From assembly GCF_014863585.1 (NCBI RefSeq), contig NZ_CP062253.1, positions 3,436,501 to 3,500,500 on the forward strand: 64,000 bases of DNA, given 5' to 3'. The DNA comes from Pseudomonas gozinkensis. Its GTDB lineage: Bacteria; Pseudomonadota; Gammaproteobacteria; Pseudomonadales; Pseudomonadaceae. The notes beneath the pieces are model-generated. The model saw nothing but the letters and a program-made list of their open reading frames with translations. It had not been told where the DNA came from and did no database searches. Shown piece by piece: positions 50,770 through 60,148 of the stretch (its first letter is position 1; each line of letters begins with the position of its first letter). A program made the translations under genes and the position numbers.

Positions 50770-51609
50770 ATGCTCGTTCCCTTTTTGATCATGTTGCGCG
50801 AAGGCATCGAAGCCGCGCTGATCGTTGGCATCATCGCCAGCTACCTGCAACAGACCGGCCGTGGCCAGTGGATGCCGGCGGTGTGGATCGGGGTGTTTCT
50901 CGCCGCTGCGCTGGCGTTGCTGGTCGGCGGTGGCCTGGAACTGGTCAGCGCCGAATTCCCGCAAAAGCAGCAGGAACTGTTCGAGGGCGTGGTCGGCCTC
51001 GTCGCTGTGGGCATTCTCAGCTCGATGGTGTTCTGGATGCGCAAGGTGGCGCGTTCGATCAAACATTCGCTGCAAGCCTCCCTCGATCATGCGCTGACCG
51101 CGTCGAAACATCAGGTCATCGCGCTGATCGCCATGGTGTTTTTCGCCGTGGCCCGGGAAGGACTGGAAACCGTGTTCTTCCTGCTCGCCGTGTTCCAGCA
51201 GAGCGAAGGCCCGGCCGCGCCGATCGGCGCCCTGCTCGGCCTGATTCTGGCGATCATCGTCGGCTTCCTGATCTACAGCGGCAGCATGCGCCTGAACCTG
51301 TCGGCGTTCTTCCGCTGGACCGGGCTGTTCATCCTCGTGGTCGCCGCCGGGATTCTCGCCAACTCGGTGCAGGCCCTGCATGAGGCCGGGGTGTGGAACC
51401 ACCTGCAAACCGTGCTCTTCGACTTCAGCGCGACGCTGCCGATGGATGGCCCGCTGGGCTCGGTGCTGGCCGGCATGTTCGGTTATCAGGATGCACCGAC
51501 CGTCAGCACCCTCGGCGCGTATCTGATTTATCTGGTGGTGGCGCTGGTGATGTTCTTCATGCCGGCACCCAGGCCCGCTGCCCAATCGTCTTCCGTTTCC
51601 AGCCAATAA
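50770..51609 (+). CDS. efeU: FTR1-family iron permease EfeU
   Basis: A 279-residue inner-membrane protein with seven hydrophobic helices. Both iron-binding motifs are present: REGIE at residues 10-14 and REGLE at 129-133. It imports iron in the EfeUOB system, which favours acidic or oxygen-limited conditions. ATG at 50770 (MLVPFLIML) is chosen because the earlier frame from 50701 would run through the Fur box and give no leader function. A Fur box is directly upstream. efeO follows after 8 bases. Confidence 0.93.
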   Translation: MLVPFLIMLREGIEAALIVGIIASYLQQTGRGQWMPAVWIGVFLAAALALLVGGGLELVSAEFPQKQQELFEGVVGLVAVGILSSMVFWMRKVARSIKHSLQASLDHALTASKHQVIALIAMVFFAVAREGLETVFFLLAVFQQSEGPAAPIGALLGLILAIIVGFLIYSGSMRLNLSAFFRWTGLFILVVAAGILANSVQALHEAGVWNHLQTVLFDFSATLPMDGPLGSVLAGMFGYQDAPTVSTLGAYLIYLVVALVMFFMPAPRPAAQSSSVSSQ

Positions 51610-51617
51610 GGGCCTTC

Positions 51618-52817
51618 ATGTCAAAGCCTAATACTCCTCAGGCCTCGCCTCCCCGCGCCTTGCGCTGGGCGGTGGCCGGTTCGGTGGTCGTGATGATCGC
51701 CGCCGGTGGCCTGTTCTACTACGCCTCGAAAATGGCCGCCGCCAAACGTCAGCACAACCGTGACGAAGTGGTGGTGAACATCCACCCGCACAGTTGCGAG
51801 CCGAACGCCCTGACGGTGCCGGCCGGCCGCGCCAGTTTCCGCATCGTCAACCGCTCTGACCGGGCGGTGGAATGGGAAATCCTCGACGGTGTGCTGGTGG
51901 TCGAAGAGCGCGAGAACATCGCGCCGGGCCTGAGCCAGGTGATCAACGCCAACCTGCAGCCCGGCGACTACGCCATCACCTGCGGCCTGCTGAGCAACCC
52001 GCGCGGCACCCTGCACGTGACGCCAACCGCCGCTTCGGATGCCGCTGCCAAGGCCAAGCCGTCCATGGTTGCCTTCGTCGGGCCGCTGTCGGAGTTCCGC
52101 GTCTACCTGGCCAGCCAGGGCAGCGCGCTGATCAAAGCCGTGACCGCGCTGAATCAAGCGATCGACAGCGGCGATCTGGCCCGGGCCCAGGCGTTGTATT
52201 TGCCGGCCCGTGCCGCGTACCAGCGTCTGGCCCCGGCCGCACAACGCCTGGCCGAACTGGACAACAGCATCAACGCCCGCGCCGATTACTTCGAAAAACG
52301 CGAGCAGGATCCGGCCTTCGTCGGTTTCCACCGCCTCGAATACGCGCTGTTCCAGCAACGCAAACTCGACGGCCTGACGCCCATTGCCCAGGGCTTGCTC
52401 GACAACGTCACCACGCTGAAACAACAGCTGCTGGCCCAGTCGCTGCCGCCGGAGCAACTGGTGGAAATCGTCGTGCGCAACCTCAACACCCTCGCCGACG
52501 TGCGCGCCGCCAGCGGCGAAGAGGAACGCTACAGCCACGGCGACCTCAACGGCTTCGCGGCCAATCATGAAACCGCGCACAAAGTCGTCGAACTGCTGCG
52601 CCCGCTGCTGAGCAAATCCGCCGCCGACCTGCTGCCGAAAATCGACAGCGCACTGGCTGATTTCGATACCACGCTGAACGGCTTCAAGGTCAAGGACGGC
52701 TACGCCAGCTACGACACCGTCAACGGTGAGCAACGCAAGCAGATCGCCGACAAGGCCAAGGCCCTGGCCGACGCCCTCGACGCCATTGATCCCGCCCTCG
52801 GCCTCTCCGGCCTGTAA
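51618..52817 (+). CDS. efeO: EfeO-type protein: cupredoxin plus M75 domain, membrane anchored
   Basis: A 399-residue protein. An N-terminal helix (about 18-36, [19 protein letters not shown]) without an obvious cleavage site suggests an anchored form. A cupredoxin-like domain follows ([20 protein letters not shown], about 54-135), then the M75 imelysin domain with the HxxE motif His238-Glu241 in [11 protein letters not shown] and [10 protein letters not shown]. EfeO is thought to bind ferrous or ferric iron and hand it to EfeU. The start at 51618 lies 8 bases after efeU. Confidence 0.92.
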   Translation: MSKPNTPQASPPRALRWAVAGSVVVMIAAGGLFYYASKMAAAKRQHNRDEVVVNIHPHSCEPNALTVPAGRASFRIVNRSDRAVEWEILDGVLVVEERENIAPGLSQVINANLQPGDYAITCGLLSNPRGTLHVTPTAASDAAAKAKPSMVAFVGPLSEFRVYLASQGSALIKAVTALNQAIDSGDLARAQALYLPARAAYQRLAPAAQRLAELDNSINARADYFEKREQDPAFVGFHRLEYALFQQRKLDGLTPIAQGLLDNVTTLKQQLLAQSLPPEQLVEIVVRNLNTLADVRAASGEEERYSHGDLNGFAANHETAHKVVELLRPLLSKSAADLLPKIDSALADFDTTLNGFKVKDGYASYDTVNGEQRKQIADKAKALADALDAIDPALGLSGL

Positions 52818-52834
52818 GCAGAAGACGAATACCG

Positions 52835-54133
52835 ATGAACGATTCCGAACACTTCAACCTGCAACGTCGCCGTGTACTGATGGGCATGGGCGCCGCCGGT
52901 GTCGCACTGGCCGGCACGGCGTTGAGCTGCCCGGCGATGGCAGCCGCCCCTGCTCAAGTCACCGAAGCACCGAGCAGCGACAAGACCCAGGATCATCATG
53001 ATTTTCATGGTGTGCACCAGAGCGGCATCGTCACCCCGCGCCCGGCGGCCGGCATGCTGGTGTCGTTCGATGTGCTGGCCAGCGACCGTGAAGACCTCGA
53101 ACGCCTGTTTCGCACCCTCAACGAGCGCATCGCGTTCCTGATGAAGGGCGGCCCGGTGGCGCAGATCGATCCGAAGTTGCCGCCGCCCGATTCCGGGATT
53201 CTCGGCCCGGTAGTGACGCCGGACAACCTGACCATCACCGTGTCTGTCGGCGAATCATTGTTCGATGAGCGCTTTGGCCTCGCCGCCGCCAAGCCCAAGC
53301 GTCTGGTGCGCATGGTCGGTTTCCCCAACGATGCGCTGGAAGCCGATTGCTGCCACGGCGACCTGAGCCTGCAGTTCTGCTCCAACACCGCTGACACCAA
53401 CATCCACGCCCTGCGCGACATCGTGAAGAACCTGCCGGATCTGCTGCTGGTGCGCTGGAAACAGGAAGGCAGCGTACCGCCGCAAGCCCCGGCCAAACCC
53501 GGTGTGCCGGCGCAATCGGCGCGTAACTTCCTGGGTTTCCGCGATGGTTCGGCCAACCCGGATTCCAACGACGGCAAAGCCATGGACCGCATCGTCTGGG
53601 TGCAGCCGGGCAGCGACGAACCGGCCTGGGCGGCCCACGGCAGTTATCAGGCGGTGCGGATCATCCGCAACTTCGTCGAACGCTGGGACCGTACGCCATT
53701 GCAGGAACAGGAAAGCATCATCGGCCGGGTCAAAACCACCGGCGCGCCGATGGGCGCCAACCATGAAACCGAAGTCCCGGATTACAGCAAGGACCCGGAA
53801 GGCAAGCTGACCAAGCTCGACGCACATATCCGCCTGGCCAACCCGCGCACCGCCGCGAGCCAGGCCAACCTGATCCTGCGCCGGCCGTTCAACTACTCCA
53901 ACGGCGTGAACAAGAACGGCCAGCTCGACATGGGCCTGCTGTTCATCTGTTACCAGGCCGACCTGGAAAAAGGCTTCATCACCGTGCAGACCCGCCTCAA
54001 TGGCGAGCCGCTGGAGGAATACCTCAAGCCGGTCGGCGGCGGTTACTTCTTCACCCTGCCGGGTGTCACGGGCGACAAGGACTTCATCGGTCGCTCGCTG
54101 CTCAACGCTACCCAACCAAAAACAACTGCATAG
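52835..54133 (+). CDS. efeB: Deferrochelatase / DyP-type peroxidase EfeB
   Basis: A 432-residue haem peroxidase. A Tat signal is clear: twin arginines in [10 protein letters not shown] near residue 10, then a hydrophobic stretch ending PAMAAAPA. The DyP motif GFRDG lies at 234-238, with the haem-side AHIRLANPR toward the C terminus. Exported folded by Tat, it extracts or oxidises iron in the periplasm for EfeO and EfeU. It begins 17 bases after efeO. Confidence 0.95.
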   Translation: MNDSEHFNLQRRRVLMGMGAAGVALAGTALSCPAMAAAPAQVTEAPSSDKTQDHHDFHGVHQSGIVTPRPAAGMLVSFDVLASDREDLERLFRTLNERIAFLMKGGPVAQIDPKLPPPDSGILGPVVTPDNLTITVSVGESLFDERFGLAAAKPKRLVRMVGFPNDALEADCCHGDLSLQFCSNTADTNIHALRDIVKNLPDLLLVRWKQEGSVPPQAPAKPGVPAQSARNFLGFRDGSANPDSNDGKAMDRIVWVQPGSDEPAWAAHGSYQAVRIIRNFVERWDRTPLQEQESIIGRVKTTGAPMGANHETEVPDYSKDPEGKLTKLDAHIRLANPRTAASQANLILRRPFNYSNGVNKNGQLDMGLLFICYQADLEKGFITVQTRLNGEPLEEYLKPVGGGYFFTLPGVTGDKDFIGRSLLNATQPKTTA

Positions 54134-54154
54134 CATTCAACAGGAGCCGCCCCC

Positions 54155-54979
54155 ATGAAAAAGACGCCACTCGCGTTATTGCTGACCCTTGGTTTGCTCA
54201 ACACCCCGCTGTCGGCGTTCGCCGCGACCGCGCCTCTGGATCTGGTGGGGCCGGTGTCGGACTACAAGATCTACGTCACCGAACAACTGGATGAACTGGC
54301 CAGCCACACCCAGCAGTTCACCGACGCGGTGAAAAAAGGCGACCTGGCCACCGCGCAGAAGCTCTACGCGCCGACCCGCGTTTATTACGAGTCGATCGAG
54401 CCGATCGCCGAGCTGTTCAGTGACCTCGACGCCTCCATCGACTCCCGCGTCGACGACCACGAAAAGGGCGTGAAGGCTGAAGACTTCACCGGTTTCCACC
54501 GCATCGAGTACTCGCTGTTCTCAGAGAAGAGCACCAAGGATCTGGACGGCCTGGCCGATGGCCTGAACAAGGACGTGAAGGACCTGCAGACCCGCGTCGC
54601 CGGCCTGACCTTCCCGCCGGAAAAAGTCGTCGGCGGCGCTGCCGCACTGCTCGAAGAAGTCGCCGCGACCAAGATCTCCGGTGAAGAAGACCGTTACAGC
54701 CATACCGACCTCTATGACTTCCAGGGCAACATCGACGGCGCGAAGAAAATCGTCGACCTGTTCCGTCCGCAGATCGAGAAACAGGACAAGGCCTTCGTCG
54801 CCAAAGTCGACAAGAACTTCGCCACCGTGGACAAGATCCTGGCCAAGTACAAGACCAAGGACGGTGGTTTCGAGACGTATGACAAAGTGAAGGACAACGA
54901 CCGCAAGGCGCTGGTGGGCCCGGTCAATACCCTGGCTGAAGACCTGTCGACATTGCGTGGCAAGCTCGGTCTGAACTGA
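54155..54979 (+). CDS. efeM: EfeM, M75-only iron-uptake protein
   Basis: A 274-residue periplasmic protein with a cleavable signal peptide ([17 protein letters not shown]) followed directly by an M75 domain. The HxxE motif is His115-Glu118 in [11 protein letters not shown], and [13 protein letters not shown] is the second conserved block. It lacks the cupredoxin domain of EfeO. It is colinear with the C-terminal part of the EfeO above and probably arose by duplication. It begins 21 bases after efeB, the last gene before a REP element. Confidence 0.93.
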   Translation: MKKTPLALLLTLGLLNTPLSAFAATAPLDLVGPVSDYKIYVTEQLDELASHTQQFTDAVKKGDLATAQKLYAPTRVYYESIEPIAELFSDLDASIDSRVDDHEKGVKAEDFTGFHRIEYSLFSEKSTKDLDGLADGLNKDVKDLQTRVAGLTFPPEKVVGGAAALLEEVAATKISGEEDRYSHTDLYDFQGNIDGAKKIVDLFRPQIEKQDKAFVAKVDKNFATVDKILAKYKTKDGGFETYDKVKDNDRKALVGPVNTLAEDLSTLRGKLGLN

Positions 54980-55003
54980 GACGTGTAGCGCCTGTTCTAC
55001 ACC

Positions 55004-55098
55004 TTTCGCGAGCAAGCTCGCTCCCACACGAAGTCTTTGTTGAACACAGAAATTGTGCTCAGCAAAGATCCAATGTGGGAGCGAGCTTGCTCGCGAAG
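55004..55098. repeat. REP doublet, family B, between convergent efeM and pssA
   Basis: CGCGAGCAAGCTCGCTCCCA at the left and TGGGAGCGAGCTTGCTCGCG at the right form an inverted pair. Placed between convergent genes, it may act as a shared transcript end. Confidence 0.9.
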
Positions 55099-55129
55099 GC
55101 ATTTTTAGCGGCGCTGAAAACTCTGTGCT

Positions 55130-56473
55130 TTAGAGGATGCGATAGAGCAACCGCTCGACGCGCACCCGGCTCACGCGCTTGAGGAACTTGGCCACGCCCG
55201 CCGGGTAGTCCGGCAAGGCTTCCAGGTCCTGGAATCGCTCGATCCGCGTGGTGTGTTCGAAGATGTTTTCCAGCTCAAGACGTCGCGGTTCCAGCCATTC
55301 GCCTTTCGGGTCATCGATCAGCAAGGCGTTTTCCAGATCGAGCCGGAATGCCCTCGGGTTGAGGTTGTTACCGGTCAGCAGCGTGTAGCGCTGGTCGATC
55401 CACATGCCCTTGAGGTGATAGCTGTTGTCGCCTTCACGCCACAGGTGCAGGTTCAACTGGCCGCTGTCGATGTTGCGCTGATGCCGCTTGGCGAAACGGC
55501 GCAGGCTGATCTCGTAGAGATACGGCAGCGCGGCGATCACCTTGAACGGCTCGCTCGGCGGGATGTAGAAGTCGTTGGCGGTCTTGTCGCCGACCACGAT
55601 GTCGATCTTCACACCGCGGGCCAGCGCCCGGTTGATCTCGCGGATCACCCCCAGCGGCAGATTGAAATACGGTGTGCAGATGGTCAGTTGCTTCTGGGCG
55701 CTGGCGATCAGCTCCAGAATCACCCGGTTCAGCGGGTTGTTCTTGCCCACGCCGAGCAAAGGGCTGACTGACAGGCCGGTATGCGCCGTGTTGCCGGCAC
55801 TGGTGTCGTAAGCCGCATATTTGAGGCGGCTGCGCAAATCGCCGATGTCGTTGCGCAGGCTGCGGGTGGTCGGCAGGTTCGGCAGGTCGAGGCGATGCAC
55901 CGCTTTCGATTCGATCAGACCGTGCTTGACCAGATGGTGCATCGAATCCGCCAGTTCGCGGCTTTGCAACACGTGATAACGGTCGAAACGGTACTTGTCG
56001 AATTTATGCAGGTAGACGTTGTTCAGGCTCGCACCGCTATAGACCACGCAATCGTCGATCACGAAGCCTTTGAGGTGCAGCACGCCGAACAGCTCGCGGG
56101 TCTGCACCGGCACGCCGTAGACCGGCACCACGCTCTGGTGGGTGCGGGTCATTTCCTGATACCACGCCGAGTTGCCCGGCTGCTTGCCGGCACCGATCAA
56201 GCCGCGCTGGGCCCGCAGCCAGTCGACGACCACCGCGATTTCAAGCCCGGGACGCTTGAGTTTCGCGGCGTGCAAAGCATCGAGAATTTCCTGGCCAGCC
56301 TCATCGTTTTGCAGATAGAGCGCGACGAGGTAAATGCGCTGGGTCGCCTGGGCGATTTTCTCCAGCAGGCAACGGCGGAAATCGGCGGCGCCGGGCAGGA
56401 TCGTCACGGCCTCGGCGGTCAGCGGAAAGCTGCGCAGTTTGGGCAGCAGAGAGCGTTTGAAAAGCAACGGCAT
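55130..56473 (-). CDS. pssA: Phosphatidylserine synthase PssA (E. coli type)
   Basis: A 447-residue phospholipase D superfamily enzyme with two HKD motifs: HLKGFVID (His133, Lys135, Asp140) and HLKGMWID (His353, Lys355, Asp360). It exchanges CMP of CDP-diacylglycerol for serine, the first step to phosphatidylethanolamine, at the inner membrane surface. No signal peptide or membrane helix is present, as in the E. coli enzyme. Length matches the family. Confidence 0.92.
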   Translation of the reverse strand: MPLLFKRSLLPKLRSFPLTAEAVTILPGAADFRRCLLEKIAQATQRIYLVALYLQNDEAGQEILDALHAAKLKRPGLEIAVVVDWLRAQRGLIGAGKQPGNSAWYQEMTRTHQSVVPVYGVPVQTRELFGVLHLKGFVIDDCVVYSGASLNNVYLHKFDKYRFDRYHVLQSRELADSMHHLVKHGLIESKAVHRLDLPNLPTTRSLRNDIGDLRSRLKYAAYDTSAGNTAHTGLSVSPLLGVGKNNPLNRVILELIASAQKQLTICTPYFNLPLGVIREINRALARGVKIDIVVGDKTANDFYIPPSEPFKVIAALPYLYEISLRRFAKRHQRNIDSGQLNLHLWREGDNSYHLKGMWIDQRYTLLTGNNLNPRAFRLDLENALLIDDPKGEWLEPRRLELENIFEHTTRIERFQDLEALPDYPAGVAKFLKRVSRVRVERLLYRIL

Positions 56474-56561
56474 AGGGCTCGCAATGGGTCGAATCCGAAG
56501 AACCCGAGAGCTTACACCATCAACTCCTTCGGGTCTTGTGAGTGTCTGTAATGACTTGACT

Positions 56562-56688
56562 GATCGTTCCCACGTCGAGGCGTCGAACCGTCCGCGTGGG
56601 AATGCCTCAAGGGACGCTCCGCGTTCCAGCTCGGGAAGGGACGCGGAGCGTCCCGGGCTGCATTCCCACGCAGAGCGTGGGAACGATC
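56562..56688. repeat. REP-like inverted repeat, family C
   Basis: The outer arms are TGATCGTTCCCACG at the left and CGTGGGAACGATCA at the right. The inner part has GGGACGCTCCGCGTTCC and GGACGCGGAGCGTCCC. The family matches the element at 49421 but has an altered left segment (CACGTCGAGGCGTCGAACC). Confidence 0.8.
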
Positions 56689-56732
56689 AAGTAGAACGCG
56701 AGAGCGATCAGGAAATAACTGCTTGACCAAGG

Positions 56733-56746
56733 AGAACGATCGTTCT
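56733..56746. promoter_or_regulatory. Palindromic operator candidate of the TetR gene
   Basis: AGAACGATCGTTCT is a perfect 14-base palindrome, 12 bases before the TetR start. It has the size and placement of a TetR autoregulatory site. Confidence 0.6.
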
Positions 56747-56758
56747 ACTGTTCGCCAC

Positions 56759-57325
56759 ATGAACAAAATAACCAGCAACGACACGACCCGAGACATCATT
56801 CTGGATGTCACCGAAAAGTTGATCTACAAAAGTGGCATCGCTGCCACCGGCATGGATCTACTGGTGAAAACCGCCGGCGTTTCCAGAAAGAGTATCTACC
56901 GCTACTTCGCCAACAAGGAGGAGTTGACCGTCGCCGCGCTGCAACGCCGCGACGTGCGCTGGATGCACTGGTACAGAAGCGCCGTCGATCAGGCCGAAAC
57001 CCCGGCCGATCGCCTGCTCAACCTGTTTACCGTACTCAAGGGCTGGTTCGCCTCGGAAGGCTTTCGAGGATGTGCCTTCATCAATACCAGTGGCGAGACC
57101 GGCGATCCCGAGGATCCGGTCCGCCAGGTCGCCAAAGACCACAAACAGAAGCTGCTCGACTATGTGTGCGAGCTGTGTACCGAACATGGGGCCGAGGACC
57201 CGCAACTGCTGGCCAAACAGCTGCTGATCCTGATTGACGGCGCCATTACCGTAGCGCTTGTGATGGGTGATCACAGTGCCGCCGATAATGCGCAATGCAT
57301 GGCGCGAAAGTTATTGGACCTGTAA
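56759..57325 (+). CDS. TetR-family transcriptional repressor
   Basis: A 188-residue TetR protein. The helix-turn-helix is at about residues 10-55: ILDVTEKLIYKSGIAATGMD and AGVSRKSIYRYFANKEELTV. The C-terminal part carries the FRGCAFINTSGE segment of the TetR_C_33-like group. ATG at 56759 lacks an obvious ribosome site. An in-frame TTG at 56723 would place the palindrome inside the coding region, so 56759 is preferred. The downstream NTF2-like gene, 53 bases away, is the likely target. Confidence 0.9.
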   Translation: MNKITSNDTTRDIILDVTEKLIYKSGIAATGMDLLVKTAGVSRKSIYRYFANKEELTVAALQRRDVRWMHWYRSAVDQAETPADRLLNLFTVLKGWFASEGFRGCAFINTSGETGDPEDPVRQVAKDHKQKLLDYVCELCTEHGAEDPQLLAKQLLILIDGAITVALVMGDHSAADNAQCMARKLLDL

Positions 57326-57378
57326 CGCCTTAATAAGCCTGACAAGTTGTTTGACTGTTAATAGATCGGGAGACAAAC

Positions 57379-57858
57379 ATGTCTACTGCAGCCGAAGTTC
57401 GTCCGCCATTGCCACCGTTCAACCGTGAATCGGCCATTGAAAAAGTTCGTCTGGCCGAGGATGGCTGGAACTCCCGCGACCCGGAGCGCGTGTCGCTGGC
57501 TTACACCCTGGACACCAAATGGCGCAACCGCGCCGAATTCGCCAACAACCGCGAAGAAGCCAAGGGTTTTCTGACCCGCAAATGGGCCAAGGAACTGGAT
57601 TACCGCCTGATCAAGGAACTCTGGGCCTACTCCGACACCCGCATCGCCGTGCGCTACGCCTACGAATGGCACGACGACTCGGGCAACTGGTTCCGCTCCT
57701 ACGGCAACGAGAACTGGGAATTCGACGACAAGGGCCTGATGTTCCAGCGTTACGCCTGCATCAACGACATGCCGATAAAGGAAAGCGAACGCAAGTTCCA
57801 CTGGCCGCTGGGCCGACGCCCGGATGATCATCCGGGGTTGTCTGAGCTGGGTCTGTAA
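57379..57858 (+). CDS. NTF2/SnoaL-like protein (DUF1348 family)
   Basis: A 159-residue protein of the nuclear transport factor 2-like fold. It is recognised by [36 protein letters not shown] and RFYEWHD-type strands ([19 protein letters not shown]) leading to [11 protein letters not shown]. The family is widespread with no settled function; members are often induced together with a TetR repressor. A GGGAGA site precedes the start. A strong hairpin follows the stop. Confidence 0.88.
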   Translation: MSTAAEVRPPLPPFNRESAIEKVRLAEDGWNSRDPERVSLAYTLDTKWRNRAEFANNREEAKGFLTRKWAKELDYRLIKELWAYSDTRIAVRYAYEWHDDSGNWFRSYGNENWEFDDKGLMFQRYACINDMPIKESERKFHWPLGRRPDDHPGLSELGL

Positions 57859-57870
57859 TCAAGTAGCCGA

Positions 57871-57901
57871 TCCCTCCTGCACAGTGTGCAGGAGGGATTT
57901 T
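57871..57901. terminator. Terminator between the NTF2-like gene and sfnG
   Basis: TCCCTCCTGCAC at 57871-57882 pairs with GTGCAGGAGGGA at 57886-57897 around the loop AGT, followed by TTTT. The stem is a perfect 12 base pairs and serves the plus-strand gene. It may also stop the convergent sfnG transcript, though that strand has fewer Ts. Confidence 0.85.
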
Positions 57902-58995
57902 CAGGCGACTTCGGCAGTCCGGGCCGATTGCGCTTTGGCCTCCAGTTCCCGCACCAACGGCAACACCCGCTTGCCGAAATACTCCACCTCTTCCTGAAAA
58001 TGCAGGAACCCCGCCAATATCAGGTCCACACCCACCGCTTTCAACGCCACGATCCGCTCGGCAATCTGCTGCGGCGTGCCGATCAGATTGGTCTTGAAGC
58101 CGTCGTTGTACTGCACCAGATCTTCAAACGTCGATTTGGCCCAGTTGCCCTCGCCCTCGGGCGACGCCCTGCCCGCCTGTTTCGCCGCATCACCGAAGGC
58201 ATTCACCGCTTCCGGATCCGCCTGGTCGATGATCTGTGCCAGTACTGCTTTGGCTTCTTCCTCGGTATCCCGGGCGATGACAAACGCATTCACCCCGATT
58301 TTCACCGAATGATGATTCGCCGCCGCTTTGGCGCGAATGTCGTCGACCTGCGCCTTGATGCCCTCGACGCTGTTGCCGTTGGTGAAATACCAGTCCGACA
58401 CCCGCGCTGCCATGTCCCGAGCGGCGCGGGAACTGCCACCCTGAAAGATTTCCGGCCGGCCCAGCGGCTTCGGCTTCAGGCTGTAGTTGTCGAAGCGATA
58501 GAAATCGCCACGGAAAGTGAAGTTGTCCTGACTCCAGATCCCGCGCAGCGAACGGATGAACTCTTCCGAACGACGATAGCGCTCGTCGTGCTCCAGCCAG
58601 TGTTCGCCAATCGCCTGGAACTCGCCTTTGAACCAACCGCTGACGATGTTCACCGCAATCCGGCCGTTGGTGAGTTGATCAATGGTCGCCAACTGTTTGG
58701 CCGCCAGCGCCGGTTGCCACGGGCCGGGCAAGATGGCGGCGATGACTTTCAGTGTGCTGGTGGCGGCGAGCAGCGCATGGCTGAAGGCGACCGATTCATG
58801 CTGGAACTCGGCGCCGTAGCCGGCGGTGAAACGGATTTGCGTCAGGGCGTATTCGAAACCCGCCGCCTCGGCCAGTTGCGCCAGTTTGCGGTTGTAGTCA
58901 ATGCCCCAGTCGGTGCGTTGCTCGATCTTGCTGACCACCAGCCCACCGCTGACGTTCGGCACCCAGTAGGCAAATTTCACGGCTTGCTGACTCAT
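57901..58995 (-). CDS. sfnG: Dimethylsulfone monooxygenase SfnG (FMNH2-dependent)
   Basis: A 364-residue luciferase-like flavin monooxygenase. Family segments are KFAYWVPNVSGGLVVSKIEQ at the start, PGPWQPALAAKQLATIDQLT, NIVSGWFKGEF and FQGGSSRAARDMAARVSDWY. SfnG converts dimethyl sulfone to methanesulfinate with FMNH2 from a separate reductase, part of sulfur scavenging under sulfate limitation. A good sigma-54 promoter candidate lies 42 bases upstream, as expected for genes under the SfnR activator. It converges on the NTF2-like gene across a strong hairpin. Confidence 0.93.
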   Translation of the reverse strand: MSQQAVKFAYWVPNVSGGLVVSKIEQRTDWGIDYNRKLAQLAEAAGFEYALTQIRFTAGYGAEFQHESVAFSHALLAATSTLKVIAAILPGPWQPALAAKQLATIDQLTNGRIAVNIVSGWFKGEFQAIGEHWLEHDERYRRSEEFIRSLRGIWSQDNFTFRGDFYRFDNYSLKPKPLGRPEIFQGGSSRAARDMAARVSDWYFTNGNSVEGIKAQVDDIRAKAAANHHSVKIGVNAFVIARDTEEEAKAVLAQIIDQADPEAVNAFGDAAKQAGRASPEGEGNWAKSTFEDLVQYNDGFKTNLIGTPQQIAERIVALKAVGVDLILAGFLHFQEEVEYFGKRVLPLVRELEAKAQSARTAEVA

Positions 58996-59036
58996 TGGCG
59001 TGTCCTCGGGACAGTTGATGAAGGTGAGAGAGCCAG

Positions 59037-59052
59037 AGCAGCAAGCGTGCCA
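59037..59052 (-). promoter_or_regulatory. Sigma-54 promoter candidate for sfnG
   Basis: On the minus strand the sequence is TGGCACGCTTGCTGCT: the -24 element TGGCAC is perfect, the spacing gives GG-N10-GC, and the -12 element CTGCT differs from TTGCT by one base. It sits 42 bases before the sfnG start. Confidence 0.65.
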
Positions 59053-59170
59053 GCAGCGGAAGGCCCGGTTTTATTGGGGCTACAGGCAATCGGGATGCAT
59101 GGTGGGAGGGTGATTTGTTGGGTGCCTGTTCGGTGGGCAACAGTTGAACTGTCGGGGAAAGGACTGGCCT

Positions 59171-59277
59171 CATCGCTGGCAAGTCGAATCGTCGCACCGC
59201 CGCTCCCACAGTAATTTCAGTGCGCACAATATTGCGATCATCCCGAAAACTTGTGGGAGCTGGCTTGCCAGCGATGA
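59171..59277. repeat. REP doublet, family A with one extended arm
   Basis: The left arm is the extended form on the minus strand (complement of TGTGGGAGCGGCGGTGCGAC and on to CTTGCCAGCGATG). The right arm is the classic TGTGGGAGCTGGCTTGCCAG. This is the same arrangement as at 33071 and 43468. Confidence 0.85.
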
Positions 59278-59368
59278 GGCCATATAGGTCGCCGCAACAC
59301 TTGGAAATGAGTAACATGGCTGCCCTCCCCGCAGCCCAGCTCTGCAACCTGCCGAATAAGCCGATTCC

Positions 59369-60148
59369 ATGCCTTTCGAACTCAGCGTTGACCTCACCAC
59401 CCTGGCCGTTCTGGCCCTTGTCGCTTTCATTGCCGGATTCATCGACGCCATCGCCGGCGGTGGCGGTCTGTTGACCACGCCTGCGTTGCTCACCGCCGGC
59501 CTGCCGCCACACCTGGTGCTCGGCACCAACAAACTGAGTTCAACTTTCGGTTCGGCGACTGCCAGTTTCACCTTCTACCGGCGCAAGCTGTTTCACCCCA
59601 AGCAGTGGATGCACGCCATCGTTGGCACCCTGGTCGGCGCGCTGACCGGCGCCATCGTCGCCCATTACCTGCCGGCGGAATGGCTGAACAAGATGCTGCC
59701 GGTGATCGTCTTCGCCTGCGGTCTGTACCTGTTGTTTGGCGGCACGCCGAAAGCGCCGCTGGACAGCGACGCACCGATCAAGAAGAAGTGGCAATCGACC
59801 CAGGGCTTCAGCCTCGGTTTCTACGACGGCGTGGCCGGCCCCGGCACTGGCGCATTCTGGACTGTCAGCAGTCTGCTGCTCTACCCGATCGATCTGGTCA
59901 AGGCCAGCGGCGTGGCGCGCAGCATGAACTTCGTCAGCAACATTGCGGCGCTGTCGGTGTTCGTGTTTTCCGGGCAGGTGGACTGGATCATCGGCCTGAG
60001 CATGGGCCTGTCGGTGATGGTCGGCGCGTTCTTCGGGGCGCGCACCGCGATCAGCGGCGGCGCCAAGTTCATTCGTCCGGTGTTCATCACCGTGGTGCTG
60101 GGGTTGACCGTGCGTCTAGCCTGGCAGCACTGGTTCAGCGTGGCCTAA
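59369..60148 (+). CDS. TSUP (TauE/SafE) family membrane transporter
   Basis: A 259-residue protein with about eight hydrophobic helices. Motifs are [20 protein letters not shown] in the first half and [20 protein letters not shown] in the second, the paired repeats of TauE/SafE. Members export sulfite, sulfonates or other organic anions. Being next to sfnG makes a sulfur compound plausible, but the genes are divergent and no stronger link is visible. The start is ATG at 59369. Confidence 0.9.
   Translation: MPFELSVDLTTLAVLALVAFIAGFIDAIAGGGGLLTTPALLTAGLPPHLVLGTNKLSSTFGSATASFTFYRRKLFHPKQWMHAIVGTLVGALTGAIVAHYLPAEWLNKMLPVIVFACGLYLLFGGTPKAPLDSDAPIKKKWQSTQGFSLGFYDGVAGPGTGAFWTVSSLLLYPIDLVKASGVARSMNFVSNIAALSVFVFSGQVDWIIGLSMGLSVMVGAFFGARTAISGGAKFIRPVFITVVLGLTVRLAWQHWFSVA

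Larger units (their letters stand above)
58996..59368. other. Intergenic region, sfnG / TSUP
   Basis: 373 bases with no gene. It contains the sigma-54 promoter candidate of sfnG near 59037-59052 and the REP doublet at 59171-59277. No activator-binding dyad was evident. Confidence 0.6.
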
